Source: Verrucomicrobiota bacterium (GTDB taxonomy: Bacteria; Verrucomicrobiota; Verrucomicrobiia; Opitutales; UBA953). From it: 57,779 nt of DNA. The stretch is from positions 1-57,779 of the forward strand of contig JAPLTV010000050.1 of assembly GCA_026397955.1 (NCBI GenBank), read 5' to 3'. Under the pieces are notes generated by a model. That model ran no database searches. It saw only the letters and a list, made by a program, of their open reading frames with translations, and was not told the DNA's origin. The first letter of the stretch is position 1. Each line of letters opens with the position of its first letter. Below are positions 28,258-37,877 of this stretch, one piece after another. The position numbers were made by a program, and so were the translations under genes.

Positions 28258-31200
28258 TCACTTCTTCTCTAGTTTAACATAATCCAACCCAAACATATTC
28301 CTCGGCGTCGCCGCGGGATTGGGGGCGAGGATCTTGATCTCGAGTCGGTGTTGGCCGACGTCGAGTTCATGGCGGCCGCCATTGAGTTCTCCGGTGGTGA
28401 CGACTTCGGCCGGATTGTAGAAATCATAGGCCTCGTCACCGAGCAGCTTACCGTCGAGACGGAGTTCGAACTGGCCGTAGTCATGGGCCTTGGTGCCGAC
28501 AAACTTCACTTCATAGGTGCCCTTCGCGGCGACGGGAAGCGCGAGCGTCAGCGTGTCGCCGACCTTCCCGCCGGTCCACCAGAGGTGGTCGTTGCCGCTC
28601 CAGCGGCTGGCCTTGAATCCGCCCATCTTCTGGCTGGCGGCTTTGCCGCCGGTGACGGCCAGCACCTTCAACGTTTCGCCTTCGATGGCGCCTTCGAGAC
28701 GCCAGACCCCCGGCGCGGTGAGGGGAAAACCGTCAGGGAACTGCAGGTACGCCACGAGGTTGATCACCTGCTCCTTGGTCAGCGCGTCGAGCAGGCCCTC
28801 AGGCATGAGCGACACCGCAAGGGTCTCGCGCTTCTCGACCTCGCCCTTGGCGATCGTGAACTTCACGCCGCCCGGTAGCGCGAGGCGGAAAGACTGCGCG
28901 TCCTCGAACTGGACGATGCCGCTCATCGTCGCACCACTCTTGAGTTTGAAGACGTTGAGCTGGTAGTCCTTGCCGATGACGCCGTTGGGGTTGAGCATGT
29001 TCTCGAGGAAGTAATCGAGCTTGCCGATATTGGAACCGGCGAGTCCAGGGCCGACCTGGTTACCGACGTAGCCGAACGTATGGCAGATACCGCAGGTCGA
29101 GGTGAACAGCTGGCGGCCGGCCGCGATGTCGCCCTTGCGCACGGCCACCGGATTAAGCAGGGCCTCATACTTGGCCTTGTTCTTGGCGAAGTCGGCCTTG
29201 GTCGCGTTGACCACGCCGACGATGGCGGCGAGCTGCGCGTCGAGTTCCTGGTCGCCGAGCGACTTCAGTTGACGCACCACGAGCGGCGAAAGCAGGGACT
29301 TGTCGGCCTTGCCCGCGGACACCGCGGCGAGGAGCGCCTTGCCGCCGGCGGAGTTGCCCGCGAGCGCAGCGACAGCGTCGCCCAGCTGCTCAGGGGTGAA
29401 GACGGCGAAGCGTCCGATCAGCACGACCGGCGAGGCGTCGTCACCGACGGTGGCGAGGGCCTGGATGAGCGCGCGGCGGAACGACGGCGTGGATTTCTCG
29501 GCGAAGACCTTGTGGATCACCGGCGCGGCGCCGCGATCGCGCGAAGCGACCAGCACGGCGAGGGCGCGCTGACGGGCGGGGAGCGGGGCTTTTTCGTCGG
29601 CGAGTTGGCCGCGATAATAGGCTCGGCTGGCTTCGTCGCCCGTGAGGGCGTCGAGTTCGTTGAGATTCGCCAGTAGATCAGGCGAAGCACCTTGGCGGAG
29701 ACCACCGACCAACGCGGCCCAGCCTTCGGGCGCGGCGAACGAGCCCGCCTGCCGGACGCCGTCGACCACACGGCTCACGAGCATCGCGCGGCGCGCGGTA
29801 TCCTGCTCGCTCAGAGCGAGCGTCAGCACCTGGGCACGGGCGCCGACATCGCTGGCCAGACGACGATAGATGAAGTCGGTCGTCTGCGGATGGCGGCAGA
29901 CGGCGGCGAGGGCGAGGCCACGGGCGGCGTCGGCGCCGACCAACGGCTCGATACCATACCAGAGGAGCAACGGGATGTTATGGTCCTTGGCGTCTTCCTC
30001 GCGGGCGAGCAGCGGTTCGGCGATCGCGGCGCGCTGGGCGAGCGGAAGGCAGCCCAAGGCAGAGGCGAGTTCGCGGCGGACCTGCGGAGAGGCTTCCGTC
30101 TTCGCGAGCCCGGCGAGGGCCGGCACGCCGGCAGTCCATTGCTGGGAGATCAGACGGACGGACCAGCCGCGGACGGAAGGGTCGGAGTCCTTGAGTGCGC
30201 CAGCGAGGAGCGTGTCATCGAGGAGGTTCGTCGACTGCAGCGTCCAGAGCGCACGCAGGCGGCGGACCGGATTCGTATCCGTGGCGAGAGCGCCGCGCAA
30301 TTTCTCGCGGGCCGATGCGGCCATCGGCGACTTGCCGGACAGGTTGCGCTCGGCGAGCACCTTACGCGCCTGACGGACATAATATTCGTTCGCATCGGAT
30401 AGCGCGATCTCGACGAGCTCGTCGTCGCGGATGCGAGCGAGGTCGGCCGAACGGTTAGCGGGGTTGCCGTAGCTGACGCGATAGAGGCGGCCGTTGGTGC
30501 GGTCCCAGATCTCCTGGGTGTTGTTATGGCAGACCTGCACGTCGGACCAGTCGCTGACGTAGAGGGCACCATCGGGGCCGACGCGTTGCGACACCGGGAT
30601 GAACGTGGCGTCGTTGCTGCGCAGGAAGTCGTTGCCGTGCCGGCCGGCGAAACCGCTGCCCTCGGGCACGACCTGATCCGAGACGAGACGATGGCCGTGG
30701 AGATTGCCGAAGATGAGCATCCCACGGTAGGCTTCAGGGAAGTTGTCGCCGTTATAGATCGCCAGGCCGGAGTGGGCGTGGCCGCCGCCGACGGCGTCAG
30801 TGCTTTCCGGGACCTTGAGCGGATCCGGGCGATGGATGCGGCCGCCCGCATAGTGCGCGTGGTCGGCGATCGTCTTGATGTCGTCGTAGGTGAAAGGATT
30901 AAAGTGCTGGCCGGCCTGACGCTGGTAACGCGCGGCGGGAAGGATGTGATAGAGATGCGGGATCACGCAGGCCGTATTGAAGAACTCGCCGCGCGCGTCG
31001 TAATCGAGGCCCCAGGGATTGCTCGTGCCCTCGGCGAAGACCTCGAAGACGTGGCGCGTCGGATGGAAGCGCCAGACACCGGCGTTGATCTTCACGCGCT
31101 TGTCGTCGGGTGTGCCCGGCTTGCCGACGACCGAGTGCGTGAACACGCCGTGGTTACCGTAGAGCCAGCCATCCGGACCCCAGACAAAGCTGTTGAGCGT

Positions 31201-31701
31201 CTCGTGCGTGTCGTGGAAGCCCCAGCCGTCGAGCAGCACGACTGGCTGGCCCGCCTTGTCGTCCGCGTCCTTCGGGATGAAGAGAAATTCCGGAGCTGCG
31301 CCCACCCAGACGCCGCCGTGGCCGACTTCGATGCCGGAGACGAGATTGAGTCCGTCCTTGAAGACCGTGACCTTGGAGTAACTGCCGTCCTTCTTCACGT
31401 CTTCCAAAATCAGGATGCGGTCGGTGCCCTGCCCGTCGGGACGCTTCTTCGGGTAGGACATGCCTTCCACGACCCAGAGCCGGCCACGTTCGTCGAAGCA
31501 CATCGCGATCGGCTGGACGATCTTGGGCTCGGCGGCGACAAGCGAGACCTGGAAGCCCGCGGGGAGCGACATGGTCTTCATCGCGTCGGCTGGCGTCTGG
31601 CCGGTCTTATAAGCACCGGGCTGGACGTGTTCGACCGGGCCGGGAGGCAGGGCCGGAGCGGCGGCACAGGTGGAAACGAGGAAGAGCGCGAGGAATCGCA
31701 T
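28258..31701 (-). CDS. PVC-type membrane-bound dehydrogenase with HEAT-like repeats and cytochrome c motif
   Basis: From the ATG at 31701 (chosen because MRFLALFLVSTCAAA is a signal peptide; longer starts run into the divergent gene) the product has 1,147 residues. The order is: an N-terminal beta-propeller of the Pirellula/Verrucomicrobium dehydrogenase type (SLPAGFQVSLVAAEPKIVQP ... GPDGWLYGNHG ... VGPDGALYVSDWSD), helical HEAT-like repeats from about 480 to 830, a haem c motif C870GICH874, and a C-terminal beta-sandwich (about 1000-1147) resembling a carbohydrate-binding module. Such proteins are exported and abundant in PVC bacteria; a PQQ- or glucose-dehydrogenase-like oxidation of sugars with electron transfer to the haem is the usual inference, but the substrate is unknown. 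Confidence 0.85.
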   Translation of the reverse strand: MRFLALFLVSTCAAAPALPPGPVEHVQPGAYKTGQTPADAMKTMSLPAGFQVSLVAAEPKIVQPIAMCFDERGRLWVVEGMSYPKKRPDGQGTDRILILEDVKKDGSYSKVTVFKDGLNLVSGIEVGHGGVWVGAAPEFLFIPKDADDKAGQPVVLLDGWGFHDTHETLNSFVWGPDGWLYGNHGVFTHSVVGKPGTPDDKRVKINAGVWRFHPTRHVFEVFAEGTSNPWGLDYDARGEFFNTACVIPHLYHILPAARYQRQAGQHFNPFTYDDIKTIADHAHYAGGRIHRPDPLKVPESTDAVGGGHAHSGLAIYNGDNFPEAYRGMLIFGNLHGHRLVSDQVVPEGSGFAGRHGNDFLRSNDATFIPVSQRVGPDGALYVSDWSDVQVCHNNTQEIWDRTNGRLYRVSYGNPANRSADLARIRDDELVEIALSDANEYYVRQARKVLAERNLSGKSPMAASAREKLRGALATDTNPVRRLRALWTLQSTNLLDDTLLAGALKDSDPSVRGWSVRLISQQWTAGVPALAGLAKTEASPQVRRELASALGCLPLAQRAAIAEPLLAREEDAKDHNIPLLLWYGIEPLVGADAARGLALAAVCRHPQTTDFIYRRLASDVGARAQVLTLALSEQDTARRAMLVSRVVDGVRQAGSFAAPEGWAALVGGLRQGASPDLLANLNELDALTGDEASRAYYRGQLADEKAPLPARQRALAVLVASRDRGAAPVIHKVFAEKSTPSFRRALIQALATVGDDASPVVLIGRFAVFTPEQLGDAVAALAGNSAGGKALLAAVSAGKADKSLLSPLVVRQLKSLGDQELDAQLAAIVGVVNATKADFAKNKAKYEALLNPVAVRKGDIAAGRQLFTSTCGICHTFGYVGNQVGPGLAGSNIGKLDYFLENMLNPNGVIGKDYQLNVFKLKSGATMSGIVQFEDAQSFRLALPGGVKFTIAKGEVEKRETLAVSLMPEGLLDALTKEQVINLVAYLQFPDGFPLTAPGVWRLEGAIEGETLKVLAVTGGKAASQKMGGFKASRWSGNDHLWWTGGKVGDTLTLALPVAAKGTYEVKFVGTKAHDYGQFELRLDGKLLGDEAYDFYNPAEVVTTGELNGGRHELDVGQHRLEIKILAPNPAATPRNMFGLDYVKLEKK

Positions 31702-31837
31702 GGCGGGGTGCGGTACGATTAGGGCGGAGGCGGACTTAAGGAAGCCGAAATCCTGATACGCAAACGCCGTTCCTTGGTTAAGTTGGCCCCTTTCAGATTG
31801 GCAACCTTTGGGGCTGGGGTATGTCCTACAGTTACCC
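31702..31837. promoter_or_regulatory. Divergent promoter region, dehydrogenase / DUF6807 gene
   Basis: A repeat-free 136-bp spacer. For the plus-strand gene a TTGGCA (31798-31803), 16-bp gap and TATGTC (31820-31825) can be read as weak -35/-10 boxes, only 12 bp before the ATG. A similar GGGTATG box lies just before the YHYH gene at 35981. Assignment is tentative. Confidence 0.35.
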
Positions 31838-32887
31838 ATGAAGCACCCCCTCGCTCTCCTCGCCCTCCTCGCCGCGTTCGGCCAAGCCGCCCTCGCCGAA
31901 GAAGTGAAGCTCGTCGAACAGAAGGACAAGCAGCAGGTCGACGTCCTCGTCGACGGCCAGCCGTTCACCTCTTACGTCTACTGGTCCAACCAGAAGAAGC
32001 CCCTGCTCTCCCCTCTGCGCACCTCGCAGGGCAACATCTTCACCCGCGGCTTCCCGCTCGAGAAGGTCGCCGGCGAACGCACCGACCACCCGCACCACAT
32101 CTCCTCGTGGTTCAACTACGGTAACGTCAACGGCTGCGACTTCTGGAACTCGCCGCCCGAAGGTTTCGATCGCGACAGCAAGATCCCCTACGGCGCCGTC
32201 CGTCATAAGAGCATCAAGTCCGTCGCCTCGGGCACCGGCTCCGCTTCCCTCCAAGTTTCTTCGGATTGGATCATGAACGACGGCTCCAAGGTACTGCAGC
32301 AGGACGAGACCCTCGTCTTCCGCGCCTCCAAGGATCTGCGTATCATCGACCGCATCATCACCCTCACCGCCCAGGATAAGGACGCTGTCTTCAAGGACTC
32401 CAAGGAAGGCGCTATCGCCATCCGCCTGACCCGCTCGCTCGAAGAGCCGTCCACCAAGGCCGAGATCTTCACCGACGCTTCCGGCAAGCCCACCAAGGTC
32501 GCCAAGCTCGACAACACGGGCGTCAACGGCGTCTACCTCAGCAGCGAAGGCGCCGTCGGCGAGAAGGACGGCTGGAGCACGCGCGCCAAGTGGATGACCC
32601 TCTCTGGCAACGTGAAGAGCGAAGACGTGTGCATCGGTATCTTCGACCACCCGAAGAACGTCACCTACCCGACCTACTGGCATAACCGCGGCTATGGCCT
32701 CTTCGCCGCCAATCCGTTCGGTGCCAAGGAATTCCCGAAGGGTAATCCTTCCAAGACCGCGCTCAACTACACGCTCAAGGCCGGCCAGTCCGAGACCTTC
32801 CGCTTCCGCATCCTGATTCACTCCGGCAAGCTCACCGCGGAGCAGACCGAAGCCCAGTATCAGCAGTTCCTTAAGGACGTGAAGTGA
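31838..32887 (+). CDS. Exported DUF6807 (PmoA-like) family protein
   Basis: A 349-residue protein with signal peptide (MKHPLALLALLAAFGQAALA). Family-typical stretches are PHHISSWFNYGNVNG (93-107 region), the long beta-rich middle, and PTYWHNRGYGLFAANPFG near 290-310. The family is annotated as PmoA-like/DUF6807 and is common beside sugar dehydrogenases and sulfatases in Verrucomicrobiota and Planctomycetota. Its biochemical role is not established and the methane monooxygenase label should not be taken literally. The ATG at 31838 is chosen over an in-frame TTG at 31808 because it starts the signal peptide. A strong terminator follows. Confidence 0.85.
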   Translation: MKHPLALLALLAAFGQAALAEEVKLVEQKDKQQVDVLVDGQPFTSYVYWSNQKKPLLSPLRTSQGNIFTRGFPLEKVAGERTDHPHHISSWFNYGNVNGCDFWNSPPEGFDRDSKIPYGAVRHKSIKSVASGTGSASLQVSSDWIMNDGSKVLQQDETLVFRASKDLRIIDRIITLTAQDKDAVFKDSKEGAIAIRLTRSLEEPSTKAEIFTDASGKPTKVAKLDNTGVNGVYLSSEGAVGEKDGWSTRAKWMTLSGNVKSEDVCIGIFDHPKNVTYPTYWHNRGYGLFAANPFGAKEFPKGNPSKTALNYTLKAGQSETFRFRILIHSGKLTAEQTEAQYQQFLKDVK

Positions 32888-32910
32888 GCGCGTAAAGCGC
32901 GCGAACGACC

Positions 32911-32936
32911 AAAGGGGCCGCCAGGCCCCTTTTTTT
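32911..32936 (+). terminator. Rho-independent terminator after the DUF6807 gene
   Basis: Stem AGGGGCC (32913-32919) / GGCCCCT (32924-32930), four-base loop, then six T. Confidence 0.9.
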
Positions 32937-32943
32937 GTTTTAG

Positions 32944-32997
32944 GTAGGGCCAACCATCCTTGGTTGGCCGCGGCCGAGCAGGGATGCTCGGCCCTAC
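32944..32997 (+). repeat. REP-like composite D-E, 54 bp
   Basis: GTAG plus D-type stem in its GGCCAACCA variant (32948-32969), two bases, then E stem (32972-32993) and CTAC. Compared with the copies at 34775 and 38057, both arms of the D stem changed together. Confidence 0.85.
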
Positions 32998-33020
32998 CCG
33001 ATGCATGCTGAGGGTAACAG

Positions 33021-33095
33021 CAAAGGGAGACCGGAAACCGGATAGTTTGCTGCGGACATAAGAGACCCCAGCCAATCATCCGGTCTCCCCTTGAG
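33021..33095 (+). repeat. LIR long inverted repeat
   Basis: Arms AAAGGGAGACCGG ... CCGGTCTCCCCTT around a core containing GTTTGCTGCGGACATAAG and CCCCAGCCAATCAT. Confidence 0.8.
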
Positions 33096-33112
33096 CCTTA
33101 TGATTTCGCTTC

Positions 33113-33241
33113 GGGTGGCAGGTGGCAGCCCCAGGTTGCGGGTGGCGGGGGTGCAAAATCAATTCAGCCCTCCACTCAGCCATCAACGCAGTCCTCCATT
33201 CAGCCATCTGCCCTCGACCCAGCCCTCCATTCTCCCTTCAA
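33113..33241 (+). repeat. GTR plus dodecamer (DOD) array upstream of the sulfatase gene
   Basis: A GGTGGCAGGTGGCAGCCCC tract (33113-33150) followed by an unusually regular 12-bp array (33160-33241: ATTCAGCCCTCC, ACTCAGCCATCA, ACGCAGTCCTCC, ...), ending 12 bp before the sulfatase ATG. Confidence 0.8.
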
Positions 33242-33253
33242 TACCCTGTAGCC

Positions 33254-34615
33254 ATGAAGCTTCACTCGCTTGCCCTTCTGATTTTCGCGGCCTTCGCCAG
33301 CGGCGCGGAAACGCGCAGACCCAACATCATCTTCATTCTCAGCGACGACCTCGCCCAGGGCGACATCGGCTGCTACGGACAGAAGCTCATCCAAACGCCG
33401 AACCTGGATCGCATGGCCAAGGAAGGGACGCGCTTCACCCAAGGCTACTGCGGCACCACCGTCTGCGCCCCAAGCCGCACCTCGCTCATGCTCGGCCAGC
33501 ACACCGGCCACAGCCCCGTGCGGGCCAACCGGGAGATCAAGCCCGAAGGTCAACTCCCGCTACCCGCCGGCACCATCACGGTGGCGAAGATCCTCAAGGA
33601 GAGCGGCTACGCCACCGCCTGCATGGGCAAGTGGGGCATGGGCATGTTCGACACCACGGGCAGCCCGCTGAAGAACGGCTTCGACCACTTCTTCGGCTAC
33701 AACTGCCAGCGCCACGCGCACAGTTACTTCCCGACCTATCTCTACCGCGACGACCAGCGTTTCGAACTCCCGGGCAACACCGGCAAGGGCATCGGCAAGA
33801 CCTATGCCCAGGAGCTCATCCAGCAGGACGTCGAGCGCTGGATGCGCTCACAGAAGGACAAGCCGTTCTTCCTCTATTACGCGATCACGCTGCCGCACGG
33901 CACGCACGAGATCGACGACCTCGGTGCGTATAAGGACAAGCCCTGGACGCCTACCCAGAAAGCCTACGCCGCCCAGGTCACGCGCCTCGACGCGGACGTC
34001 GGCCGACTCTTCGCGCTGCTGAAGGAACTCGGCCTCGACGAAAATACGCTGGTTATGGCCGCTGGGGATAATGGATCCTCGTTCTCGCCCGATTCCGAAG
34101 TGGGCAAGCTGTTCGACCAAGCTTCGAACGGTATGCGTGGCTTCAAGCGCGGGCTCTACGAAGGGGCGCTCCGTCAGGCGGCGCTCGCCCGCTGGCCGGG
34201 CAAAGTCCCCGCCGGTCGCGTGAGCGATGAGCCGTGGGCCTTCTGGGATTTCCTGCCGACGGCGATGGAACTCGCCGGCGCCAAGGCGCCCGCGGAGCTG
34301 AAGACCGACGGCCTCTCGCTCGTCTCCTTCCTGCAGGGAGGTCCGGCGCCGAAGCGCGATTATTTCTATTGGGAGCTCCACGAAGGACAGTCGCTGCAGG
34401 CCGCCCGGTGGGGAGACTGGAAGGCCGTCCGCAACGGCCCGCAAGCCAAGGTCGAGGTCTACGACCTGAAGAACGACGTCGCGGAAAAGCACGACCTCGC
34501 CGCCACGCGGCTCGAGCTCGTCGAGAAGGCCCTCGCAATCTTCAAGGACGCGCATGTGGACGACCCCAACTGGCCGATGCGCGGCCAGAGCGCGGGTAAG
34601 AAAGCGTTAAGATAG
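33254..34615 (+). CDS. Secreted sulfatase (arylsulfatase family, formylglycine type)
   Basis: A 453-residue protein with a signal peptide ([19 protein letters not shown]). The S1 sulfatase signature is intact: Asp31-Asp32 for calcium, C71-A-P-S-R as the CxPxR site whose Cys is converted to formylglycine, GKWGMG near 127-132, and GDNGSS late in the catalytic domain. It needs a formylglycine-generating or anaerobic maturase encoded elsewhere. Secreted sulfatases of this type desulfate algal or host glycans; the substrate cannot be read here. The ATG at 33254 was chosen because the longer frame runs through dodecamer repeat DNA. Confidence 0.92.
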   Translation: MKLHSLALLIFAAFASGAETRRPNIIFILSDDLAQGDIGCYGQKLIQTPNLDRMAKEGTRFTQGYCGTTVCAPSRTSLMLGQHTGHSPVRANREIKPEGQLPLPAGTITVAKILKESGYATACMGKWGMGMFDTTGSPLKNGFDHFFGYNCQRHAHSYFPTYLYRDDQRFELPGNTGKGIGKTYAQELIQQDVERWMRSQKDKPFFLYYAITLPHGTHEIDDLGAYKDKPWTPTQKAYAAQVTRLDADVGRLFALLKELGLDENTLVMAAGDNGSSFSPDSEVGKLFDQASNGMRGFKRGLYEGALRQAALARWPGKVPAGRVSDEPWAFWDFLPTAMELAGAKAPAELKTDGLSLVSFLQGGPAPKRDYFYWELHEGQSLQAARWGDWKAVRNGPQAKVEVYDLKNDVAEKHDLAATRLELVEKALAIFKDAHVDDPNWPMRGQSAGKKALR

Positions 34616-34618
34616 GTA

Positions 34619-34756
34619 TCAGCGGTTAGCGGTTTGCGGTTTGCGGAAGACGGTTGGGGAGATTCACGCCACTCAAAGGGAGACCGGAGACCGGAATGTT
34701 TGCTGCGGAGATAAGAGACCCCAGCCAATCATCCGGTCTCCGGTTTCCCTTTGAGT
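34619..34756 (+). repeat. Heptamer array plus LIR long inverted repeat
   Basis: HEP units GCGGTTA/GCGGTTT (34619-34651), then an LIR (34671-34756) with near-perfect arms CTCAAAGGGAGACCGG and CCGGTTTCCCTTTGAG. No right-hand HEP array here. Confidence 0.8.
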
Positions 34757-34774
34757 GAACACCATTGTCTCGAG

Positions 34775-34828
34775 GTAGGGCTGGCCATCCTTGGCCGGCC
34801 GCGGCCGAGCAGGGATGCTCGGCCCTAC
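34775..34828 (+). repeat. REP-like composite D-E, 54 bp
   Basis: D stem GGCTGGCCA/TGGCCGGCC (34779-34800) and perfect E stem (34803-34824), bounded by GTAG and CTAC. Confidence 0.85.
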
Positions 34829-34852
34829 CCGATGCAGGGATCAGGGCTTTTC

Positions 34853-34967
34853 AATTCAGCCCTCCATTCAGTCCTCCATTCAGTCCTCCCTTATCATTTC
34901 TGTCATCGACCCAGCCATCGACTCAGCCATCTGCCCTCGACCCAGCCCTCAATTCTCCCTTCAATCC
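34853..34967 (+). repeat. Dodecamer (DOD) array upstream of the aldo/keto reductase gene
   Basis: About nine degenerate 12-bp units (ATTCAGCCCTCC, ATTCAGTCCTCC, ACCCAGCCATCG ...), ending 12 bp before the ATG at 34979, like the array before the sulfatase gene. Confidence 0.8.
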
Positions 34968-34978
34968 CCTTCCTCGCC

Positions 34979-35935
34979 ATGAAGACCCGTAAGCTCGGTA
35001 ATTCCCCGCTCCATCTCACGCCTGTCGGCCTGGGCACTTGGGCCATCGGCGGCGGCGATTGGAAGTTCGGCTGGGGCGCCCAGGACGACGCTCTTTCCAT
35101 CCGCACCATCCACGAGGCGATGGCCGTCGGTATCAACTGGATCGACACCGCGGCGGTCTACGGACTTGGCCGCTCCGAAGAAGTGGTCGGGCGCGCGCTG
35201 AAGGAGATGAAAGAGAGGCCTATCATCTCGACGAAGTGCGAGCGTTGCTGGGAAGCCGATGGCACAATCGTGCCGCGCCTTAAGCGCGCGAGCGTAAAGC
35301 AGGAATGCGAGGATAGCCTCCGCCGCCTGCAGATCGACGTCATCGACATGTACCAGATCCACTGGCCGCAGCCGGACGAGGACATCGAAGAAGGCTGGTC
35401 GGCCGTTGCCGAGCTCGTGAAGGAAGGCAAGGTCCGCTACGCCGGCGTCAGCAACTTCAGCGTCGCGCAACTGGAGCGCATCCAGCCCATCCACCGCGTC
35501 ACCTTCCTCCAGCCGCCCTACAGCATGCTGAACCGTAGCATCGAGGCCGTGCTCCTGCCCTTCTGCGAAGCCAACGACATCGGCATCGTCTCCTACAGCC
35601 CGATGCAAAAGGGCCTGCTCAGCGGCAAGGTCACGAAGGAATGGGCCGACGCCCTCCCGGCCGACGACCACCGTCGCGCGGACCCGCAGTTCAACGAACC
35701 CCTGCTCTCCAAGAACATCGCCCTCGCCAAGGCCCTCGCCGAAATCGCCCACCGCTACGGCCGCAACTCCGCCGAGCTCGCCATCGCCTGGGTGCTCCGA
35801 CAGCCGCGCGTGACCGCCGCGATCGTCGGCGCCCGCAAACCCGGCCAGATCAAGGAGACCGTCTTTGGCGGCAATTTCGCGATCAAGCCGGACGACCTCG
35901 CGAAGATTGAGGATGCCTTGGCCATCCGGGGCTGA
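34979..35935 (+). CDS. Aldo/keto reductase
   Basis: A 318-residue cytoplasmic protein, no signal peptide. The AKR catalytic tetrad is complete: Asp56, Tyr61, Lys86 and His128. QIHWPQPD and YAGVSNFS and the C-terminal NADPH-binding IVGARKPGQI are typical of the (beta/alpha)8 AKR family. It should reduce or oxidise an aldehyde or ketone, perhaps a sugar, with NADP(H); the substrate is unknown. It follows the sulfatase gene on the same strand but about 360 bp of repeats separate them, so a common transcript is not certain. The ATG at 34979 is the first after the repeat array. Confidence 0.9.
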   Translation: MKTRKLGNSPLHLTPVGLGTWAIGGGDWKFGWGAQDDALSIRTIHEAMAVGINWIDTAAVYGLGRSEEVVGRALKEMKERPIISTKCERCWEADGTIVPRLKRASVKQECEDSLRRLQIDVIDMYQIHWPQPDEDIEEGWSAVAELVKEGKVRYAGVSNFSVAQLERIQPIHRVTFLQPPYSMLNRSIEAVLLPFCEANDIGIVSYSPMQKGLLSGKVTKEWADALPADDHRRADPQFNEPLLSKNIALAKALAEIAHRYGRNSAELAIAWVLRQPRVTAAIVGARKPGQIKETVFGGNFAIKPDDLAKIEDALAIRG

Positions 35936-36008
35936 TTAAGCGGGGAAGGCTGGGACTTAACCTGCCCTTAAGGTCGCTTCGGGTATGATAGTAGCCTAAC
36001 CCAAAGTC

Positions 36009-37874
36009 ATGCGCCCCCAGTCCACCATCCTTCTGCTCGCCACGCTCGGCTTCGCCGCCGCGGCGCACGCGCACATCCCGCCGATCGACAATCAGTATCG
36101 CACGCCGTCCGAGGCGCCCGCGATCGTCCAGCCAACGGCGAAGTACGTGCTGACCAGCACCTACCTCGCCGCCGCCACCGGCAGCGCCCCGCTGATCGCC
36201 ACGCCGTTCCAGACGTTCACCAAGAACGTGAACGTTCGCTGGGACGACACTTACCTCTACGTCGAAGCCAAGGGCCTACCTGACCACCCGATGATGATCG
36301 GCATCAAGTCGTGGCAGCAGCAGGTGCCGATCCCGCAGACCTATGCCGGCGCCACCGCCTGGCGCATCCCGCTCAAGCCCGTACCCGCCAAGGAACCGAT
36401 GTCCGCCAAGACGCACTTCATGCGCGGCGCCATCGCGCTCGCCGCTAATGGCGTGCCGATCTTCAACGCGCTCAACAACCGCGGCGACGACGCCAAGGCC
36501 TTCGGCGAACTCGACGACTTCGGTGGCCACTGCGGTAAGGCCGATGACTATCACTACCACGACGCGCCGGTCTTCCTCGAGAAGGAGCTCGGCAAGGGCA
36601 AGCCCATCGCCGTCGCCCTCGATGGCTACGCGATCTACGGCTACAACGAGCCCGACGGCTCCGTGGTCGGTAAGCTCGACGCTTTCGGCGGCCACGAGAC
36701 CAAGCCGCTCGGCTACCATTACCACGCCCAGAAGAAGTATCCGTACATCAACGGCGGCTTCCACGGCGAAGTAAAGGAAGTCGATGGACAGGTCGACCCG
36801 CAGCCCTCCGCCAGCCACGTCCGCCGGACCGGCTCCAGCTACACGCAGAGCCCGCTCCGCGGCGCGCTGATCAAAGGCTTCACGGTCGATGGCACCCAAT
36901 ACGCCCTTAACTACACGCTTAACGGTAAGGCCCTCAGCGTGAAGTACACCCTCAATACGGATAAGACCTGGACCTTCCTCTACTCCAACCCCGATGGCTC
37001 CACGGCCACCGAGACCTATACGCCAGGCGAACGCGGTGCCGGCGGCGGCAAAGGCAAAGCCGGCGAAAAGGGCAAGGGCGGCGAGAAAGGTAAAGGCAAG
37101 GGCGGCGAAAAGGGAAAGCGCCCGCCGGAAGAAGGCGGCGACCCCAAGCCGAAGGGCGAAGAGGTCGAAGCCGTAATCGAAGAGACCGCTGGCGACCAAG
37201 CCGCGCCTCCGTCCGGCGAGAAGGGCAAGAAAGGTAAAGGCGGCAAGAAGGGCGACAAGCCCGGCATGGTAAAGCCCTCGATGGATGACACCATCAAGCT
37301 CAACGTCTACGCCGACAACTGGTTTATCCTTTATATCAACGGCAAGCTCCGCGTCGTCGACCCGATCGACTACATGCCGCACAACGTCGTCTCCGTCGAC
37401 ATCCTCCCGGAATACCCGATGACGATCGCCATCATGGGACGCGACAATGCCGACCCGAAGACCGGCTTGGAATACGGCGACCATATCGGCGACGCCGGCC
37501 TGATCCTGAAATTCTCCGACGGCACCGTCACCAATGCGAAGTGGAAGGCGAAGAGCTACTTCAAGGGCCCGCTCAACGGCGACGTGAAGAATCCGAAGGT
37601 CGAGCATACGCCCGTACCGGCGAACTGGTTCGCCGTCGACTTCGACGACAGCAAGTGGGCGAACGCGACCGAGTTTACCGAGGAACGCGTGAACCCGAAG
37701 GAGTCCTTCACCAAGGCCAAGGAAAGCTTCGCCGGCGCGAAGTTCATCTGGTCCGAGGACCTCGACCTCGATAACACCGTGCTCTTCCGCACCAAGGTCG
37801 AAGCACCGGCCGGTTATAAGCAGCGCTGGACCACGAAGGCCGAGTTCGATCTATCGAAGCCGTTGGGGCAGTGA
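36009..37874 (+). CDS. Exported YHYH-domain protein with Lys/Gly-rich linker
   Basis: The 621-residue product has a signal peptide (residues 1-21, ending AHA). A YHYH domain follows, with the two name-giving motifs at 181-184 (DDYHYHD) and 236-239 (GYHYHA), plus GHC at 173-175; the clustered His suggests metal binding. Residues about 342-420 are a low-complexity, highly basic linker (GEKGKGGEKGKGKGG type). The C-terminal part (about 425-621) is a beta-rich module with NWFILYINGKLRVVD. YHYH proteins are secreted and of unproven function. Seventy-three bases separate it from the AKR gene; a TATGAT box at 35984-35989 may belong to its promoter. Confidence 0.8.
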   Translation: MRPQSTILLLATLGFAAAAHAHIPPIDNQYRTPSEAPAIVQPTAKYVLTSTYLAAATGSAPLIATPFQTFTKNVNVRWDDTYLYVEAKGLPDHPMMIGIKSWQQQVPIPQTYAGATAWRIPLKPVPAKEPMSAKTHFMRGAIALAANGVPIFNALNNRGDDAKAFGELDDFGGHCGKADDYHYHDAPVFLEKELGKGKPIAVALDGYAIYGYNEPDGSVVGKLDAFGGHETKPLGYHYHAQKKYPYINGGFHGEVKEVDGQVDPQPSASHVRRTGSSYTQSPLRGALIKGFTVDGTQYALNYTLNGKALSVKYTLNTDKTWTFLYSNPDGSTATETYTPGERGAGGGKGKAGEKGKGGEKGKGKGGEKGKRPPEEGGDPKPKGEEVEAVIEETAGDQAAPPSGEKGKKGKGGKKGDKPGMVKPSMDDTIKLNVYADNWFILYINGKLRVVDPIDYMPHNVVSVDILPEYPMTIAIMGRDNADPKTGLEYGDHIGDAGLILKFSDGTVTNAKWKAKSYFKGPLNGDVKNPKVEHTPVPANWFAVDFDDSKWANATEFTEERVNPKESFTKAKESFAGAKFIWSEDLDLDNTVLFRTKVEAPAGYKQRWTTKAEFDLSKPLGQ

Positions 37875-37877
37875 TGA

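Noticed and set aside
31702-31968. Longer start of the minus-strand dehydrogenase
   Set aside because: It would overlap the divergent DUF6807 gene and place about 89 non-conserved, Ser/Arg-rich residues before a clear signal peptide.
32944-32997. Rho-independent terminators made by the GTAG hairpins
   Set aside because: Most lack a T run, and genuine terminators with T runs (32911, 44132, 53922) lie separately upstream.
33122-33253. N-terminal extension of the sulfatase (likewise extensions at 34751, 38073, 48891 and 50841)
   Set aside because: The extra codons are translations of GTR, DOD, HEP or REP-like repeats and would bury the signal peptide or natural N-terminus.
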